DNA of 64,000 nt from Oceanobacillus chungangensis (GCF_003369565.1 NZ_PIOD01000014.1:1-64000), one strand, 5' to 3'. Positions 26,813 to 35,942 are shown, counted from the first letter of the stretch. A program made the numbers and translations. The notes: generated from the letters alone by a model not told the origin.

Positions 26813-26950
26813 TTATATGTGTTCTATATTTCTACCTAGATCTTCTTCATTTACCTTTATAAAGAGAAGATAGACAGTAAGGTTTAATAAATCAATTAAA
26901 ATCTTCATATAAACATTACGACTAATAGGAGAAAAGGTTTCATCTATCAT
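26813..26950 (-). CDS. hypothetical 45-residue protein
   Basis: A short frame (MIDETFSPISRN start) with an AGGTG site seven bases before its ATG and one hydrophobic stretch (ILIDLLNLTVYLLFI, residues 17-31). Codon use looks bacterial-coding and the neighbouring region has no competing frame. Could be a small membrane protein or chance. Confidence 0.4.
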   Translation of the reverse strand: MIDETFSPISRNVYMKILIDLLNLTVYLLFIKVNEEDLGRNIEHI

Positions 26951-27001
26951 TTCACTCACCTGACAAGTTATCTCAATAATTTAAAGTATATTATTCTATT
27001 C

Positions 27002-27029
27002 TTGACTAAGTGATAGTAGTGTATATAAT
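27002..27029 (+). promoter_or_regulatory. promoter of the guanidine-riboswitch operon
   Basis: TTGACT (27002-27007), 16-base spacer, TATAAT (27024-27029), directly upstream of the riboswitch. Confidence 0.8.
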
Positions 27030-27041
27030 AAAGGTAATTGC

Positions 27042-27187
27042 ATATGGTAAATGTTTTCTAGGGTTCCGCAATGACTACTGTTATTGGCCTGGACCGAGAG
27101 AAAACTCACAGCTTAGCTGTGTCACGGAAGGATAAAAGCCTGGGAGAAACTGTTTATCAGTTTAGTTATCTCTAGGGCTTTTTTATT
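27042..27187 (+). ncRNA. guanidine-I (ykkC) riboswitch with terminator
   Basis: The leader carries the conserved ykkC elements in order: TTCTAGGGTTCCG, CTGGACCGAGAG, CACGG, then GGATAAAAGCCTGGGAGA. The last element forms the left arm of a terminator (27134-27187, AAAAGCC...GGGCTTTTTT). Guanidine binding prevents termination and turns on the exporter genes that follow. The downstream SMR pair is the classic target. Confidence 0.93.
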
Positions 27188-27222
27188 TTTTGGGTAAGTA
27201 TAAAATCGGAGGTGCATTTTGC

Positions 27223-27564
27223 ATGAATATGAACTGGGTTAAAGTAATTATCGCTGCTTTTTTCGAAGTTTTTTGGGTTATCGGATTAAAACACGCGGAT
27301 AACTTTTGGACATGGACTGGAACGGTTATTGCTATTATCATTAGTTTTTATTTAATGATCATGGCTGGCAAAAAACTACCTGTTGGAACTGTTTATGCGG
27401 TTTTTGTAGGATTAGGTACTGCTGGAACTGTCTTTGCAGATATCGTATTCTTTGGTGAACCATTTAAATTAGCAAAGGTCATCTTGATTTTGGTCTTATT
27501 GGCAGGAGTAATTGGTTTGAAATTAGTTACTAAAGACAATGTTAAAGAAGGAGTTGAATCATAA
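27223..27564 (+). CDS. gdnC: guanidinium exporter subunit, SMR family (YkkC/GdnC)
   Basis: A 113-residue SMR protein with four membrane segments and the essential membrane Glu near residue 13 ([14 protein letters not shown]). Acts as a heterodimer with the next gene to expel guanidinium against protons. The ATG at 27223 lies eight bases after GGAGGTG. Under the guanidine-I riboswitch. Confidence 0.92.
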   Translation: MNMNWVKVIIAAFFEVFWVIGLKHADNFWTWTGTVIAIIISFYLMIMAGKKLPVGTVYAVFVGLGTAGTVFADIVFFGEPFKLAKVILILVLLAGVIGLKLVTKDNVKEGVES

Positions 27565-27878
27565 TGGCTTGGGCTTCTTTGGTTATAGCAGGTTTATTTG
27601 AAATGTTTGGAGTATCAATGATAAATAAATTGCATAGAGATCGTAATTTACAGTCAGTCGTACTGTTAATTATTGGCTTTGGTGCAAGTTTTCTATTTCT
27701 TGCTTATGCAATGAAATCACTACCTATGGGAACTGCCTATGCAATTTGGACAGGTATCGGTGCATCTGGCGGAGCCATATTAGGTATGATATTGTATGGT
27801 GAATCAAAAGATTGGAAAAGGCTTGTTTTTATTGCAATGGTTTTAGGTGCTGCAATTGGATTGAAGCTCGTCTCCTAA
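27564..27878 (+). CDS. gdnD: guanidinium exporter subunit, SMR family (YkkD/GdnD)
   Basis: A 104-residue SMR protein with four membrane segments; the conserved Glu is in LFEMFGVSMINK near residue 11, and the GTAYAIWTGIG signature is near 57. Its ATG shares one base with the stop codon of gdnC (TAATG), so the subunits are translationally coupled. Confidence 0.92.
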   Translation: MAWASLVIAGLFEMFGVSMINKLHRDRNLQSVVLLIIGFGASFLFLAYAMKSLPMGTAYAIWTGIGASGGAILGMILYGESKDWKRLVFIAMVLGAAIGLKLVS

Positions 27879-27936
27879 ATAAAGTGTTAGTAACGGAACA
27901 ATACATGCATAAAAAGGTTTCTCACTCTTAGTGTTT

Positions 27937-27968
27937 GAGGTGGAGTTTGAAATCTCAAGCTCCACCTC
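27937..27968 (+). terminator. hairpin after gdnD
   Basis: GAGGTGGAGTTTGA / TCAAGCTCCACCTC stem, weak T-run; lies between convergent genes. Confidence 0.6.
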
Positions 27969-27989
27969 TCAATTCCCCTAAAGAAGCCT

Positions 27990-28397
27990 TTAGTTCAATA
28001 AGATATTTTTTAGCTTTACAGCAGCTTCTTTATTCAAAGTCCCGTATCCCTCTTCATTGTGATCGCTAATTATTTCTGCATAACTATTGTCACTAAACCA
28101 GACTCTATATTCATAAAGTCGCTCCGGTTCATTCTTATCCAAAGTGAAAAACAGTGTCACTAGTACGTCTTCCAATCTTGCCATTGATACTTCTGTATTA
28201 GGTTCCCATTTAACTTGAGTAAAGATTCCCTTAAGTTCAATAATCGTTTCTTCATCAATAATTATTTCAGTCTCCCCATAATTCCCCTCTAAGTCGACCG
28301 CTTTGACATCTACTCTTGTTAAACTATCATAATTTTGACTTGAGCAAGCGGAACAAACGATTAAAACGGAAAATAACAAAATAAATATCTTATTCAT
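27990..28397 (-). CDS. small lipoprotein of unknown function
   Basis: A 135-residue protein with lipobox CSAC (Cys near residue 18). The ATG at 28397 is five bases after GGAGG; the longer frame lacks a site. A mostly beta C-terminal region with no recognised family. Confidence 0.7.
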   Translation of the reverse strand: MNKIFILLFSVLIVCSACSSQNYDSLTRVDVKAVDLEGNYGETEIIIDEETIIELKGIFTQVKWEPNTEVSMARLEDVLVTLFFTLDKNEPERLYEYRVWFSDNSYAEIISDHNEEGYGTLNKEAAVKLKNILLN

Positions 28398-28499
28398 TTG
28401 AGCCTCCATATTAAACACCTATCTATTTGATTTTTAATGACTAGCAAATGATGAAAGTATAATTCTTATCTTTACAAATTGCATCAGTCAGTTGAACAT

Positions 28500-28853
28500 C
28501 TACTTAAAAGGCATAAATGTTGAAGGATTTAGTTCTTCACTTTCAATTACGATAGCTGTCAATCCTTTCTCTGATTTCGTTTCATGCCACTCGCCTTTTT
28601 CCCAATATACAGCGTCTCCAGACTGGACTTTGAAATATTCTTCTTTCTCATTACGGACGTACCCTTCCCCATTTATGATGATCAGAAGCTGAGGTACTAC
28701 TGCTTGGTGATATCCTATAACACCATTATCTTCTAGGTGCATATAGCCTATATTCGCAGGCTTATCCGTTTGAATAATACGAGACATAATAAAATTTGAA
28801 TTAAATTTTGAGATTCTTTTACCATTTTCTTTATTAATACTATAAAATTCCAT
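28500..28853 (-). CDS. cupin-domain protein
   Basis: A 117-residue single-domain cupin. The first motif is relaxed (YHQAVVPQLLIIINGEGYVRNE near residue 46) and the second is GDAVYWEKGEWHETKSEKG near 79. The ATG at 28853 is six bases after GGAGG. Substrate unknown; small cupins often bind metals or act as signal-sensing or isomerase enzymes. Confidence 0.75.
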   Translation of the reverse strand: MEFYSINKENGKRISKFNSNFIMSRIIQTDKPANIGYMHLEDNGVIGYHQAVVPQLLIIINGEGYVRNEKEEYFKVQSGDAVYWEKGEWHETKSEKGLTAIVIESEELNPSTFMPFK

Positions 28854-28948
28854 GATATACCTCCTACTAAGTCTCATTTACCTTAAAGCAGTGAGTAATT
28901 CCGTTATAAAGAATCCGCAGCAGTAAGCTTAATAATATTTATGTAATT

Positions 28949-29425
28949 TTACAGCAATACATTCATTATCAACTGTTCACCAATAGGTCCAATTTTTCTC
29001 TTGCTTGTATCTTGAAAACCAACTTTATAATATAACTTCTGAGCAGCTATATTTTTGTGATTAACTGCTAAAACAATTTCATTACAGTCTGGAAATTCAT
29101 CAGAAACAAACTTCTTAAGTCTATTCATAGCTAGTTTTGCATACCCTTTCCCTTGCTTCGAGTAGTTGATTGATAATGAAGTTAACAGCATAGCCTTCTG
29201 ATTATCTGAATACTCTCTTACCCGTTCGGTTGCGTGTAATAAAAAGAAGCCAACAGGTTCAGTATCATGAAGAATTACAATACGATGCTGTCCTTCTATT
29301 ACCTTCTTATAATTTATTGGTAATGAAGTAAACTGTACTTGCTCCTCAGGAAGCTGAAAATTGCTCAACAGCTCTTTGTGTTCAATTGAAAAATGTTTTA
29401 ACTCTATGAAATCAGTTTTTTCCAC
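28949..29425 (-). CDS. GNAT-family N-acetyltransferase
   Basis: A 158-residue acetyltransferase with the acetyl-CoA-binding region SLSINYSKQGKGYAKLAMNRLKKF near residue 84 and a C-terminal AAQKLYYKVGF motif near 127. It starts with GTG after a GGAGG site. The acceptor is unknown. Confidence 0.82.
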   Translation of the reverse strand: MEKTDFIELKHFSIEHKELLSNFQLPEEQVQFTSLPINYKKVIEGQHRIVILHDTEPVGFFLLHATERVREYSDNQKAMLLTSLSINYSKQGKGYAKLAMNRLKKFVSDEFPDCNEIVLAVNHKNIAAQKLYYKVGFQDTSKRKIGPIGEQLIMNVLL

Positions 29426-29465
29426 TTTCTATTCCTCCTCTCGTCATAATTTTATTACAATTCGA

Positions 29466-30365
29466 TTACTTTTCTATCAAAACTTGAAAATCCTTAACAT
29501 AAACTGCATTTCCAGTAATTTGAACATCTAACGATCCACTATTTTTTGAAACCTGCACTATCACTCGCCCATCTTTTTCAATTTCTTGTCCTTGCTCAAC
29601 AATAAGGTTTAGAGGTTCATTAAAAGTGTTTTTTATGTATTTAGCATAATAGGCACCCATTACCCCTGAAGCAGTACCAGTTACTGCATCTTCAATCGTT
29701 CCTGAATATGGTGAGGAGAAGTGTCGGGCATGCATATCAGCATTAGAATCGTAGGTTTCCAGACAAAAAGGATGAACAGATGATTTTGGTATTTCCTTTA
29801 AAATTCCAGGAAACAGCTTATTATTCGGTTCCATTTTTTGAAAAGCATCCAGTTGTTTTATCGGTATTAGCAGTGTCCAAGTACCTGTACTACCATAAAG
29901 TATCGGTAAATCAGCTTGAAGGTCTGATTTTTTTAATCCGATTGCGTTCGCTAAGTCTTCTTTTGAACCTGTAAATTCCTTGAACTCTGGAACGGCCTGT
30001 TTCATTGTTATAGTGATTTTCTTATCAACAGATGTGTTAATTTTAATAGGTAGAATACCCGCATTCGTTTCAATCGTTAGCTCTGTTTTGTCTCCTAATA
30101 TCCCTGTACTTTTTAAAGCATAAATAGTTGCCATCGTTGCATGACCACATAAATTCATTTCATGCCCTAGTGTAAAAAATCGAATTCTAAGATCCGCTAC
30201 ATCCGATTTTATTGGAAAAGCAGTCTCATTAAAGCCAACTTTTAAAGCAATCTCTTGCATTTCTCCATCCGTCAATTCATCACCGTTTAACACTACTCCC
30301 GCTGGATTTCCTTTATTAGGTTCTGTACTAAACGCATCATAATGATGAACCGTTATCGACTTCAT
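29466..30365 (-). CDS. PhzF-family isomerase/epimerase-like protein
   Basis: A 299-residue protein of the PhzF/DapF-fold family: [23 protein letters not shown] near residue 7, with the catalytic Glu in [10 protein letters not shown] near 47, [18 protein letters not shown] near 68 and [16 protein letters not shown] near 225. Family members isomerise small metabolites by proton transfer. No pathway context is visible; neighbours are GNAT genes. Confidence 0.85.
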   Translation of the reverse strand: MKSITVHHYDAFSTEPNKGNPAGVVLNGDELTDGEMQEIALKVGFNETAFPIKSDVADLRIRFFTLGHEMNLCGHATMATIYALKSTGILGDKTELTIETNAGILPIKINTSVDKKITITMKQAVPEFKEFTGSKEDLANAIGLKKSDLQADLPILYGSTGTWTLLIPIKQLDAFQKMEPNNKLFPGILKEIPKSSVHPFCLETYDSNADMHARHFSSPYSGTIEDAVTGTASGVMGAYYAKYIKNTFNEPLNLIVEQGQEIEKDGRVIVQVSKNSGSLDVQITGNAVYVKDFQVLIEK

Positions 30366-30442
30366 TTCCCATTCCCCCTAAGTTCAGTAATTGTTCCTTT
30401 CATTGAAAATTAGATCAAAACATTATAAAAAAAGCACCAGTT

Positions 30443-30868
30443 TTACTTCGATTTAAAGTAAATTATTTCAGGGTCTCCTTCATCCAAGTTTTCAACAACT
30501 CCACTTTGTACGAAACCATTTGCTATAAAAACTTTTTGCATATCTTTGTTTGATAGATTGGTTGATGAAAATACTTTTTGCGTAGATGCAATTTTAACAA
30601 AATAATCTATTAAGGATGTTGCATAACCCTTACGTCTCGCTGTTGGTGATACAATAATCAATGATATAAAACTACAATTAAAGAAATTGGTATCAAAAAT
30701 TAAAAAACCAACAATCCTATTGTCATTTTTAACTACAATACATCTATCTTCTTCAACTGCTTTTCTTATATAACCTCGTCTACTATTATTACTAGTTACT
30801 TCTCTATCAACTGCAACAATATTTTCGATATCTTCTAATTTAGGTTTTATTACATTTTTTAATTTCAT
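30443..30868 (-). CDS. GNAT-family N-acetyltransferase
   Basis: A 141-residue acetyltransferase: IISPTARRKGYATSLIDYF-type motif A near residue 70 (here VVSPTARRKGYATS in part) and NKDMQKVFIANGFVQSG near 106. Acceptor unknown. It has an AAAAGGGTG site before its ATG. Confidence 0.78.
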   Translation of the reverse strand: MKLKNVIKPKLEDIENIVAVDREVTSNNSRRGYIRKAVEEDRCIVVKNDNRIVGFLIFDTNFFNCSFISLIIVSPTARRKGYATSLIDYFVKIASTQKVFSSTNLSNKDMQKVFIANGFVQSGVVENLDEGDPEIIYFKSK

Positions 30869-30976
30869 ATCAAACTCACCCTTTTAAGATTAGTAACTTC
30901 GCACTCCACCCCTACCGTTCCAATAATTACTCTCATAAATAACGATTCTTGTTTCTAACCAGTTTGTAAAAAAACA

Positions 30977-31366
30977 TTAACCTTCATCGATCGCAAGGTA
31001 TTTTAATATCTTTCCATCAGATTCAACAATCAGAATATCTCCTCTTTCCTTGGTTGAAAAAATCTTTGCACCAACAGGTAGCTTATTCGACATTTCATCT
31101 ACAAAATCTGTACTTATATCATTTTTCGTTTTTATCTCGCCGATTTGAACATCTTTTGTTAATGATAAGTCTTCAACCCATTCAATGTTAGTCTCATAAA
31201 TCACTCCATCATACTGAAATATATCAGCATCAGGATCTAATGTTAAAACTTCTTCAGCATCAATACTATCAATGGTTACTTCGTTTGTTTCTCCCAAATT
31301 AGAGCATCCACAGAGTATAAATAAAACTATTATAATCGATCCAAAAAATAATCTTTTCAACCCCAT
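30977..31366 (-). CDS. small lipoprotein of unknown function
   Basis: A 129-residue protein with lipobox LCGC (Cys near residue 20). The ATG at 31366 follows a GGGAGGGG site. The region DADIFQYDGVIYETNIEW suggests a small beta domain. Not recognised. Confidence 0.7.
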   Translation of the reverse strand: MGLKRLFFGSIIIVLFILCGCSNLGETNEVTIDSIDAEEVLTLDPDADIFQYDGVIYETNIEWVEDLSLTKDVQIGEIKTKNDISTDFVDEMSNKLPVGAKIFSTKERGDILIVESDGKILKYLAIDEG

Positions 31367-31538
31367 ATTAGCCCCTCCCTTTTGCAAGACGGTAATCATT
31401 ATACAATCATAGCCGTATGCTTTATTTAATCGAACTTTAGCTAATACCTCCTCACACTTTTAGTTTAATTTGCTTCAATGCAAAAAGAGATAGTAGTTTC
31501 TGATTTTTACTCTTGTACCAAATAGGACAATAACAATA

Positions 31539-32084
31539 CTAGTCTGACAGTCTTATAATTGCTTCGTAAATAATATCTGTAATTTTAGATACCGTTAGAG
31601 AACCATCCACAATAATATCCGAATTCGGTTTAATCGACTTTAGCATTTCAAGATAGCCCCGCCTTCCAGCCGATACGTAGTTTTCCATTTCAATCAAGAT
31701 ACTTTTATTTGGGCTATTTTTGAAATCCCTTATTACTCGACGTGCCATTGCAATATCCAATGGAGTATCAATATAAACAGCTAGATCAATCAATGTACTA
31801 ATCTTAGAATGTTTATAAGCAAAAGGAAAATCAATTACAATGTAGTCTAAGGGTTCAGCAAGTAACGATTCTATATCCCTGATTAATGGAGCTAAGTTCC
31901 ATTCGTCATAATTAGCTCCATTATCAACCCATTCAATAATGTCATCAGGACCATCAAATTCGTAGTCATCAAAATATAGTGTTTTTGAATTATGTAATCT
32001 CTCGGTTAAATATTTCGCAATGATTGTTTTCCCTCCACCAGATACACCGGCAATGGAAATAATAAGTGGCAGCTTCAATAACAT
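31539..32084 (-). CDS. P-loop kinase, uridine-kinase-like
   Basis: A 181-residue cytosolic P-loop protein. Walker A is GVSGGGKT near residue 13, then LYFDDYEFDGPDDI near 38 and a lid-like ARRVIRDFKN near 115. Resembles the uridine kinase/AAA-type small-molecule kinases; the phosphoryl acceptor is unknown. The ATG at 32084 is preferred to an upstream TTG inside the purine-rich ribosome site. Confidence 0.72.
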   Translation of the reverse strand: MLLKLPLIISIAGVSGGGKTIIAKYLTERLHNSKTLYFDDYEFDGPDDIIEWVDNGANYDEWNLAPLIRDIESLLAEPLDYIVIDFPFAYKHSKISTLIDLAVYIDTPLDIAMARRVIRDFKNSPNKSILIEMENYVSAGRRGYLEMLKSIKPNSDIIVDGSLTVSKITDIIYEAIIRLSD

Positions 32085-32208
32085 TCGCCTCTCTCTCAAA
32101 TGTTTTTCTACAACAAACTGCGTCTTTAAGGATTCTCACAGAAGAAAAGGCAATCAAGTTCTGTGATTATCTTTTTAACTCCTTGTATCAGTTAGTGCAA
32201 CAATAACA

Positions 32209-32334
32209 TCATGTTAATTTCTCTATAATTAAGTAGTCCTTTGTTTTAGAAATGGGTAGTTCGTTATCGCTCGCAAAATCAATTAAATCAAGATAAATAT
32301 TCATTGGGTAGAAATTAATAATCCTAAAATCCAT
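32209..32334 (-). pseudogene. possible 3' fragment of a gene
   Basis: A 41-codon frame (MDFRIINFYPMNIYLDLIDF start) that reads like the C-terminal end of a larger protein; an in-frame stop lies four codons before its ATG and there is only a weak ribosome site. The rest of 32100-32396 shows nothing. May be a remnant or a small gene. Confidence 0.3.
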
Positions 32335-32396
32335 TTTCCTGAACTATATAAAAATCGCATTACCCAAGCAACAAGCACTTCATTGAACCTGTTAGT

Positions 32397-32957
32397 TCAA
32401 TAAGAATTTTCCCTATTTAACCAATTTTCTCTTGTTAATTTCATATTGATAGAGTCTATCCATTCTCCTTCAAATTCTAGTTCGTTCTCATCTATACTAT
32501 CTATAACAAAACCAACTTTTTCATATACTTTCTTAGCCCTTGGATTGAATTCAAAAACACTTAATGTTAGTTGATTAAGTGTAGTGTTATTAAATACATA
32601 ATCAATTATTAGTCGGCTCGCTTCCGTTCCTAATCCACGATCCCTTCCCCTTGGTCCAATAAGTATCCTAAAGTTCATACTATGCTTTTTTTCGTCATAT
32701 AAGTTTACTACTGCTTCCCCAACTAAGATGGCTTGGGATTGGTCAACAATAGCAAGATCCAGTCGATCGGTTTGTTCATTTCTAGTGTTATACCATTCGT
32801 TGACCGATTCCCTATCAAAATCTGAATTGCTTCCTGTAAGTTTAATAACTTCAGAATCCTTTAAGCATTCTTCTAAATATGGAAAATCATCATTCTTAAA
32901 AGGTCTAAGAAGAACCTTTTCTCCCACAATAAATGGTTTATCACCTAAATACAGCAT
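32397..32957 (-). CDS. GNAT acetyltransferase, RimJ/RimL type
   Basis: A 186-residue protein with the RimJ/RimL-style N-terminus (VLLRPFKNDDFPYLEECLKD), acetyl-CoA loop RDRGLGTEASRLIIDYVFN near residue 105 and NPRAKKVYEKVGFV near 142. Modifies an N-terminus or small amine; target unknown. It is divergent from the CoA-transferase operon. Confidence 0.85.
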   Translation of the reverse strand: MLYLGDKPFIVGEKVLLRPFKNDDFPYLEECLKDSEVIKLTGSNSDFDRESVNEWYNTRNEQTDRLDLAIVDQSQAILVGEAVVNLYDEKKHSMNFRILIGPRGRDRGLGTEASRLIIDYVFNNTTLNQLTLSVFEFNPRAKKVYEKVGFVIDSIDENELEFEGEWIDSINMKLTRENWLNRENSY

Positions 32958-33278
32958 TTATCTCACACTCCATTTTCTCTATTTAACATTAATGGGGCTT
33001 TTCTTTTCTGTTTTATTAACATGGGGGACGTATAATTAAAGCAGTTCCAACAAAACCGATGTATGAAATACCCCTGATTTAAATTCCTATCTTTTGCTTT
33101 AAGAAACAAACTCTCCGAATTATTTTAACATAATTTTCCGAACCTTTTATATTAATTTACTGTGTACTATTAATTTATACTTGGATTTGCTCCATAATTC
33201 TCAATAAATTCACTTACCAGAAAAAATTCTCCGAGCACTGGTTGATAGTTTTTTTCATATATCAAAGTTAATAACATC

Positions 33279-33315
33279 GGGAAGCGTTTACAAAATATTG
33301 TAAATCGCTTATAAT
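33279..33315 (+). promoter_or_regulatory. promoter with CcpA (cre) site, CoA-transferase operon
   Basis: -35 TTTACA (33287-33292), 17-base spacer, -10 TATAAT (33310-33315). The 14-mer GGGAAGCGTTTACA (33279-33292) differs from the cre consensus TGNAARCGYTTNCW at one position and covers the -35, so catabolite repression by CcpA is expected. The rest of 32958-33278 shows nothing recognisable. Confidence 0.7.
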
Positions 33316-33321
33316 AGCATC

Positions 33322-33490
33322 AATGAAACGTGTAAAAACGAATTCCACGTTTAGAGCACACGTTCAATTGAATAACGAAATTTATGATGCTGCCTATTCT
33401 GCCAGGCGTCTCTAACAAAGACGCTAACAGCAGATAAAAGCCAGTTCAATGTCGATTACTTACACGTAATCTCTTTGAACTGGCTTTTTT
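33322..33490 (+). ncRNA. structured 5' leader with intrinsic terminator, unknown class
   Basis: Between the promoter and the first gene lies about 170 transcribed bases rich in pairing: AAACGTG (33326-33332) can pair with CACGTTT (33346-33352), or, shifted by one, AACGTGT with ACACGTT (33358-33364), two mutually exclusive stems. TCTGC (33398-33402) with GCAGA (33430-33434) encloses GCGTCT/AGACGC (33406-33424). A strong terminator follows (33436-33449 with 33475-33490, then T6). The ribosome site of the next gene comes 10 bases later. I match it to no known riboswitch or T-box (no GGTGG box). Confidence 0.65.
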
Positions 33491-33513
33491 GTATTCAGAA
33501 AGGAGGAAAAATA

Positions 33514-34674
33514 TTGGCAGGTGCATTAGAGAATATTACAGTACTAGATTTATCTAGAGTGCTAGCAGGACCTTACTGTACGATGATATTAGGCGATCTT
33601 GGTGCTGAGGTAATAAAGGTGGAAGCTCCTGGTGGCAGTGATGAGACTCGAAAATGGGGACCACCATTCCAGCATGATACAAGCGCTTATTATTTATCGG
33701 CAAACCGCAATAAAAAGAGTATTACCTTAGATCTGAAGTCAGAAAAAGGTATCAAGATTATTAAACAGCTCGTAAAAATAAGTGATGTTGTCATTCATAA
33801 TTTTAAAACAGGGACAATGGAGAAACTGGGAATCGATTACGATACCCTGTCGGCAATCAATCATAGCATCGTTTATTGCTCTATTACAGGATTTGGGGAA
33901 ACTGGTCCAAAGAAAGATATGCCTGGCTATGATTTTATCATTCAAGCAATGAGTGGATTGATGAGTATTACTGGTGATGAAAAGTCAGGACCTCAAAAGC
34001 TTGGTGTTGCTATTACTGATATTTTGACTGGTCTTTACGCTTGTATCGGAATTCAAGCTGCATTACTAGAGCGAAAGTCTTCGAAGCTCGGCCAAAAGCT
34101 CGATATTTCCTTATATGACACAGCTGTGAGCTCACTTGTAAATATTGGCAGCAACTATTTAATGTCAGGGAAGATTCCTACCGCACTAGGAAATCAGCAT
34201 GCGAATATCGTCCCATATCAAACGTTTCAAACACTTGATGGAGAAATGGTGATTGCCGTTGGAAATAATCGGCAGTTTAAGGCATTGTGTTCAATTTTAG
34301 AGCAACCACAAATCGCTATTAATGAACGTTTTGCTACTAATCCTGAAAGGGTGAAACATCGGGAGCAATTAATTCCCGTCCTGCAGCAAGTCTTGCTAAC
34401 AAATACAACTGCTTACTGGCTGGAAAAATGCCATGAAAACAATATCCCTTGTGGACCAATTCAAAATCTCGAAGAAGTAACACTGGATCCGCAGCTCAAT
34501 AAGAGAAATATGTTTATTGATTATGAGCATCCAACGGCAGGACCTATCAAAATGATTGGCAGTCCATTAAAGCTCTCACGGACTCCTGTAACTATGAGGC
34601 ATCACCCACCAAATGCAGGAGAACATAATGAAGCAATTTTATCAAAGTTAAAAGATGAGGAGATGGAGAAATGA
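33514..34674 (+). CDS. CaiB/BaiF-family CoA-transferase
   Basis: A 386-residue class III CoA-transferase that moves CoA between carboxylic acids through an aspartyl-CoA anhydride. Seen: ITVLDLSRVLAGPYCTM at the start, GDLGAEVIKVE near residue 29, PGYDFIIQAMSGLMS near 135 and LDISLYDTAVSSL near 197. It starts with TTG seven bases after AGGAGG. With an acyl-CoA dehydrogenase overlapping its end, succinyl-CoA:glutarate CoA-transferase activity is a plausible guess. First gene of a three-gene operon under a cre site and a structured leader. Confidence 0.88.
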   Translation: MAGALENITVLDLSRVLAGPYCTMILGDLGAEVIKVEAPGGSDETRKWGPPFQHDTSAYYLSANRNKKSITLDLKSEKGIKIIKQLVKISDVVIHNFKTGTMEKLGIDYDTLSAINHSIVYCSITGFGETGPKKDMPGYDFIIQAMSGLMSITGDEKSGPQKLGVAITDILTGLYACIGIQAALLERKSSKLGQKLDISLYDTAVSSLVNIGSNYLMSGKIPTALGNQHANIVPYQTFQTLDGEMVIAVGNNRQFKALCSILEQPQIAINERFATNPERVKHREQLIPVLQQVLLTNTTAYWLEKCHENNIPCGPIQNLEEVTLDPQLNKRNMFIDYEHPTAGPIKMIGSPLKLSRTPVTMRHHPPNAGEHNEAILSKLKDEEMEK

Positions 34675-35861
34675 ATTTTGAATTCACGGAAGAACAAACA
34701 ATGCTGCGCAAAACCGTACGTGATTTTACTGATAAAGAAATCATGCCCTACATTGCAGATTGGGACCGCCAAGGGAAGTTCGATCCGAATCTTTTACCTA
34801 AGCTAGCAGCCCTTGGATTAATGGGAGTCTGTATTCCTGAGAAATATGGCGGCAGTGGCATGGATTATAATGCCCTTGCGATTGTTTGCGAAGAATTAGA
34901 ACGTGGCGACACTGCATTCCGTACTGCTGTTTCCGTTCATACTGGATTGAATAGCATGACATTATTGCAATGGGGATCCGAGGAGCAAAAGCTTAAATAC
35001 CTCGTCCCGCAAGCAAAGGGCGAAAAAATCGGTGCATTCGGACTGACAGAACCGAGCGCTGGTTCGGATGTTGCGGCACTGCAAGCAACCGCGAGTAGAC
35101 AGGGTGATTACTATTTATTAAATGGGCAAAAGACATGGATTTCTCTGTGTGATATTGCAGATCATTTCTTAGTTTTCGCATATACGGGAGAGAAATCAGA
35201 AATGCATAAAGCAATCTCTGCATTTATTGTTGAGCGGAGTTGGGACGGTTTTTCTTCAAAAGCAATTAAAGGAAAGCATGGCATTCGTTCGGGCAATACT
35301 GGAGAGATATTTTTTGAGAATGTAAAGGTGCCAAAGGAAAACCTTCTCGGCAAGGAAGGTGAAGGATTTAAAATTGCAATGGCTGCACTGGATAACGGTC
35401 GCTTCACTGTTGCAGCAGGTGCTGTAGGGCAAATTATGGCTTGCTTGGAGGCAAGTATCAAATATGCCCATGAGCGGGAAACTTTTGGAAAGGAAATTGG
35501 CAGGCATCAATTAGTTCAACAAATGATTGCCAAAATGGAAGCCGGATTTCAAATGAGCCGATTACTCGTATATCGTGCAGGTGAATTAAAAAATCAAGGG
35601 AAGCGGAATACGAGGGAAACATCGCTTGCCAAATGGCAGGCATGTGATTTTGCCAATACAGCCGCAAATGACGCCGTCCAAATCCACGGAGCATATGGTT
35701 ATTCTGATGAATATCCGGTCGAACGGTATTTGCGGAATTCCAAAGCACCTGTCATTTATGAAGGTACACGCGAGGTGCACACGATAATGCAAGCGGAGTA
35801 TGTGCTCGGATATCGGCAAGATAAGCCGTTGAACAAAACACTCCCTGCTTGGGAAAATTAG
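34671..35861 (+). CDS. acyl-CoA dehydrogenase, possibly glutaryl-CoA dehydrogenase
   Basis: A 396-residue FAD enzyme. Signatures: FGLTEPSAGSDVAAL near residue 123 and DAVQIHGAYGYSDEYPVERYLRNSK near 337; the catalytic base is the Glu of YEGTREVH near 364. FRTAVSVHTG near 83 keeps an Arg where glutaryl-CoA dehydrogenases use Arg to hold the distal carboxylate. Its ATG overlaps the CoA-transferase stop (ATGA), so the two are coupled. Other short-chain acyl-CoA substrates remain possible. Confidence 0.85.
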   Translation: MNFEFTEEQTMLRKTVRDFTDKEIMPYIADWDRQGKFDPNLLPKLAALGLMGVCIPEKYGGSGMDYNALAIVCEELERGDTAFRTAVSVHTGLNSMTLLQWGSEEQKLKYLVPQAKGEKIGAFGLTEPSAGSDVAALQATASRQGDYYLLNGQKTWISLCDIADHFLVFAYTGEKSEMHKAISAFIVERSWDGFSSKAIKGKHGIRSGNTGEIFFENVKVPKENLLGKEGEGFKIAMAALDNGRFTVAAGAVGQIMACLEASIKYAHERETFGKEIGRHQLVQQMIAKMEAGFQMSRLLVYRAGELKNQGKRNTRETSLAKWQACDFANTAANDAVQIHGAYGYSDEYPVERYLRNSKAPVIYEGTREVHTIMQAEYVLGYRQDKPLNKTLPAWEN

Positions 35862-35942
35862 GATTACTACTCTTCCCCATTCGAATTAATTGATAATAAC
35901 AAAGGAAATGCGATATGCTTAATACAAAAGGGAGGTTTCTAC

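Noticed and set aside
33316-33391. Outer stem AGCATCA / TGATGCT that would close a three-way junction in the CoA-operon leader
   Set aside because: The left arm (33316-33322) lies almost wholly upstream of the expected transcription start (about 33322), so it would not be in the RNA.
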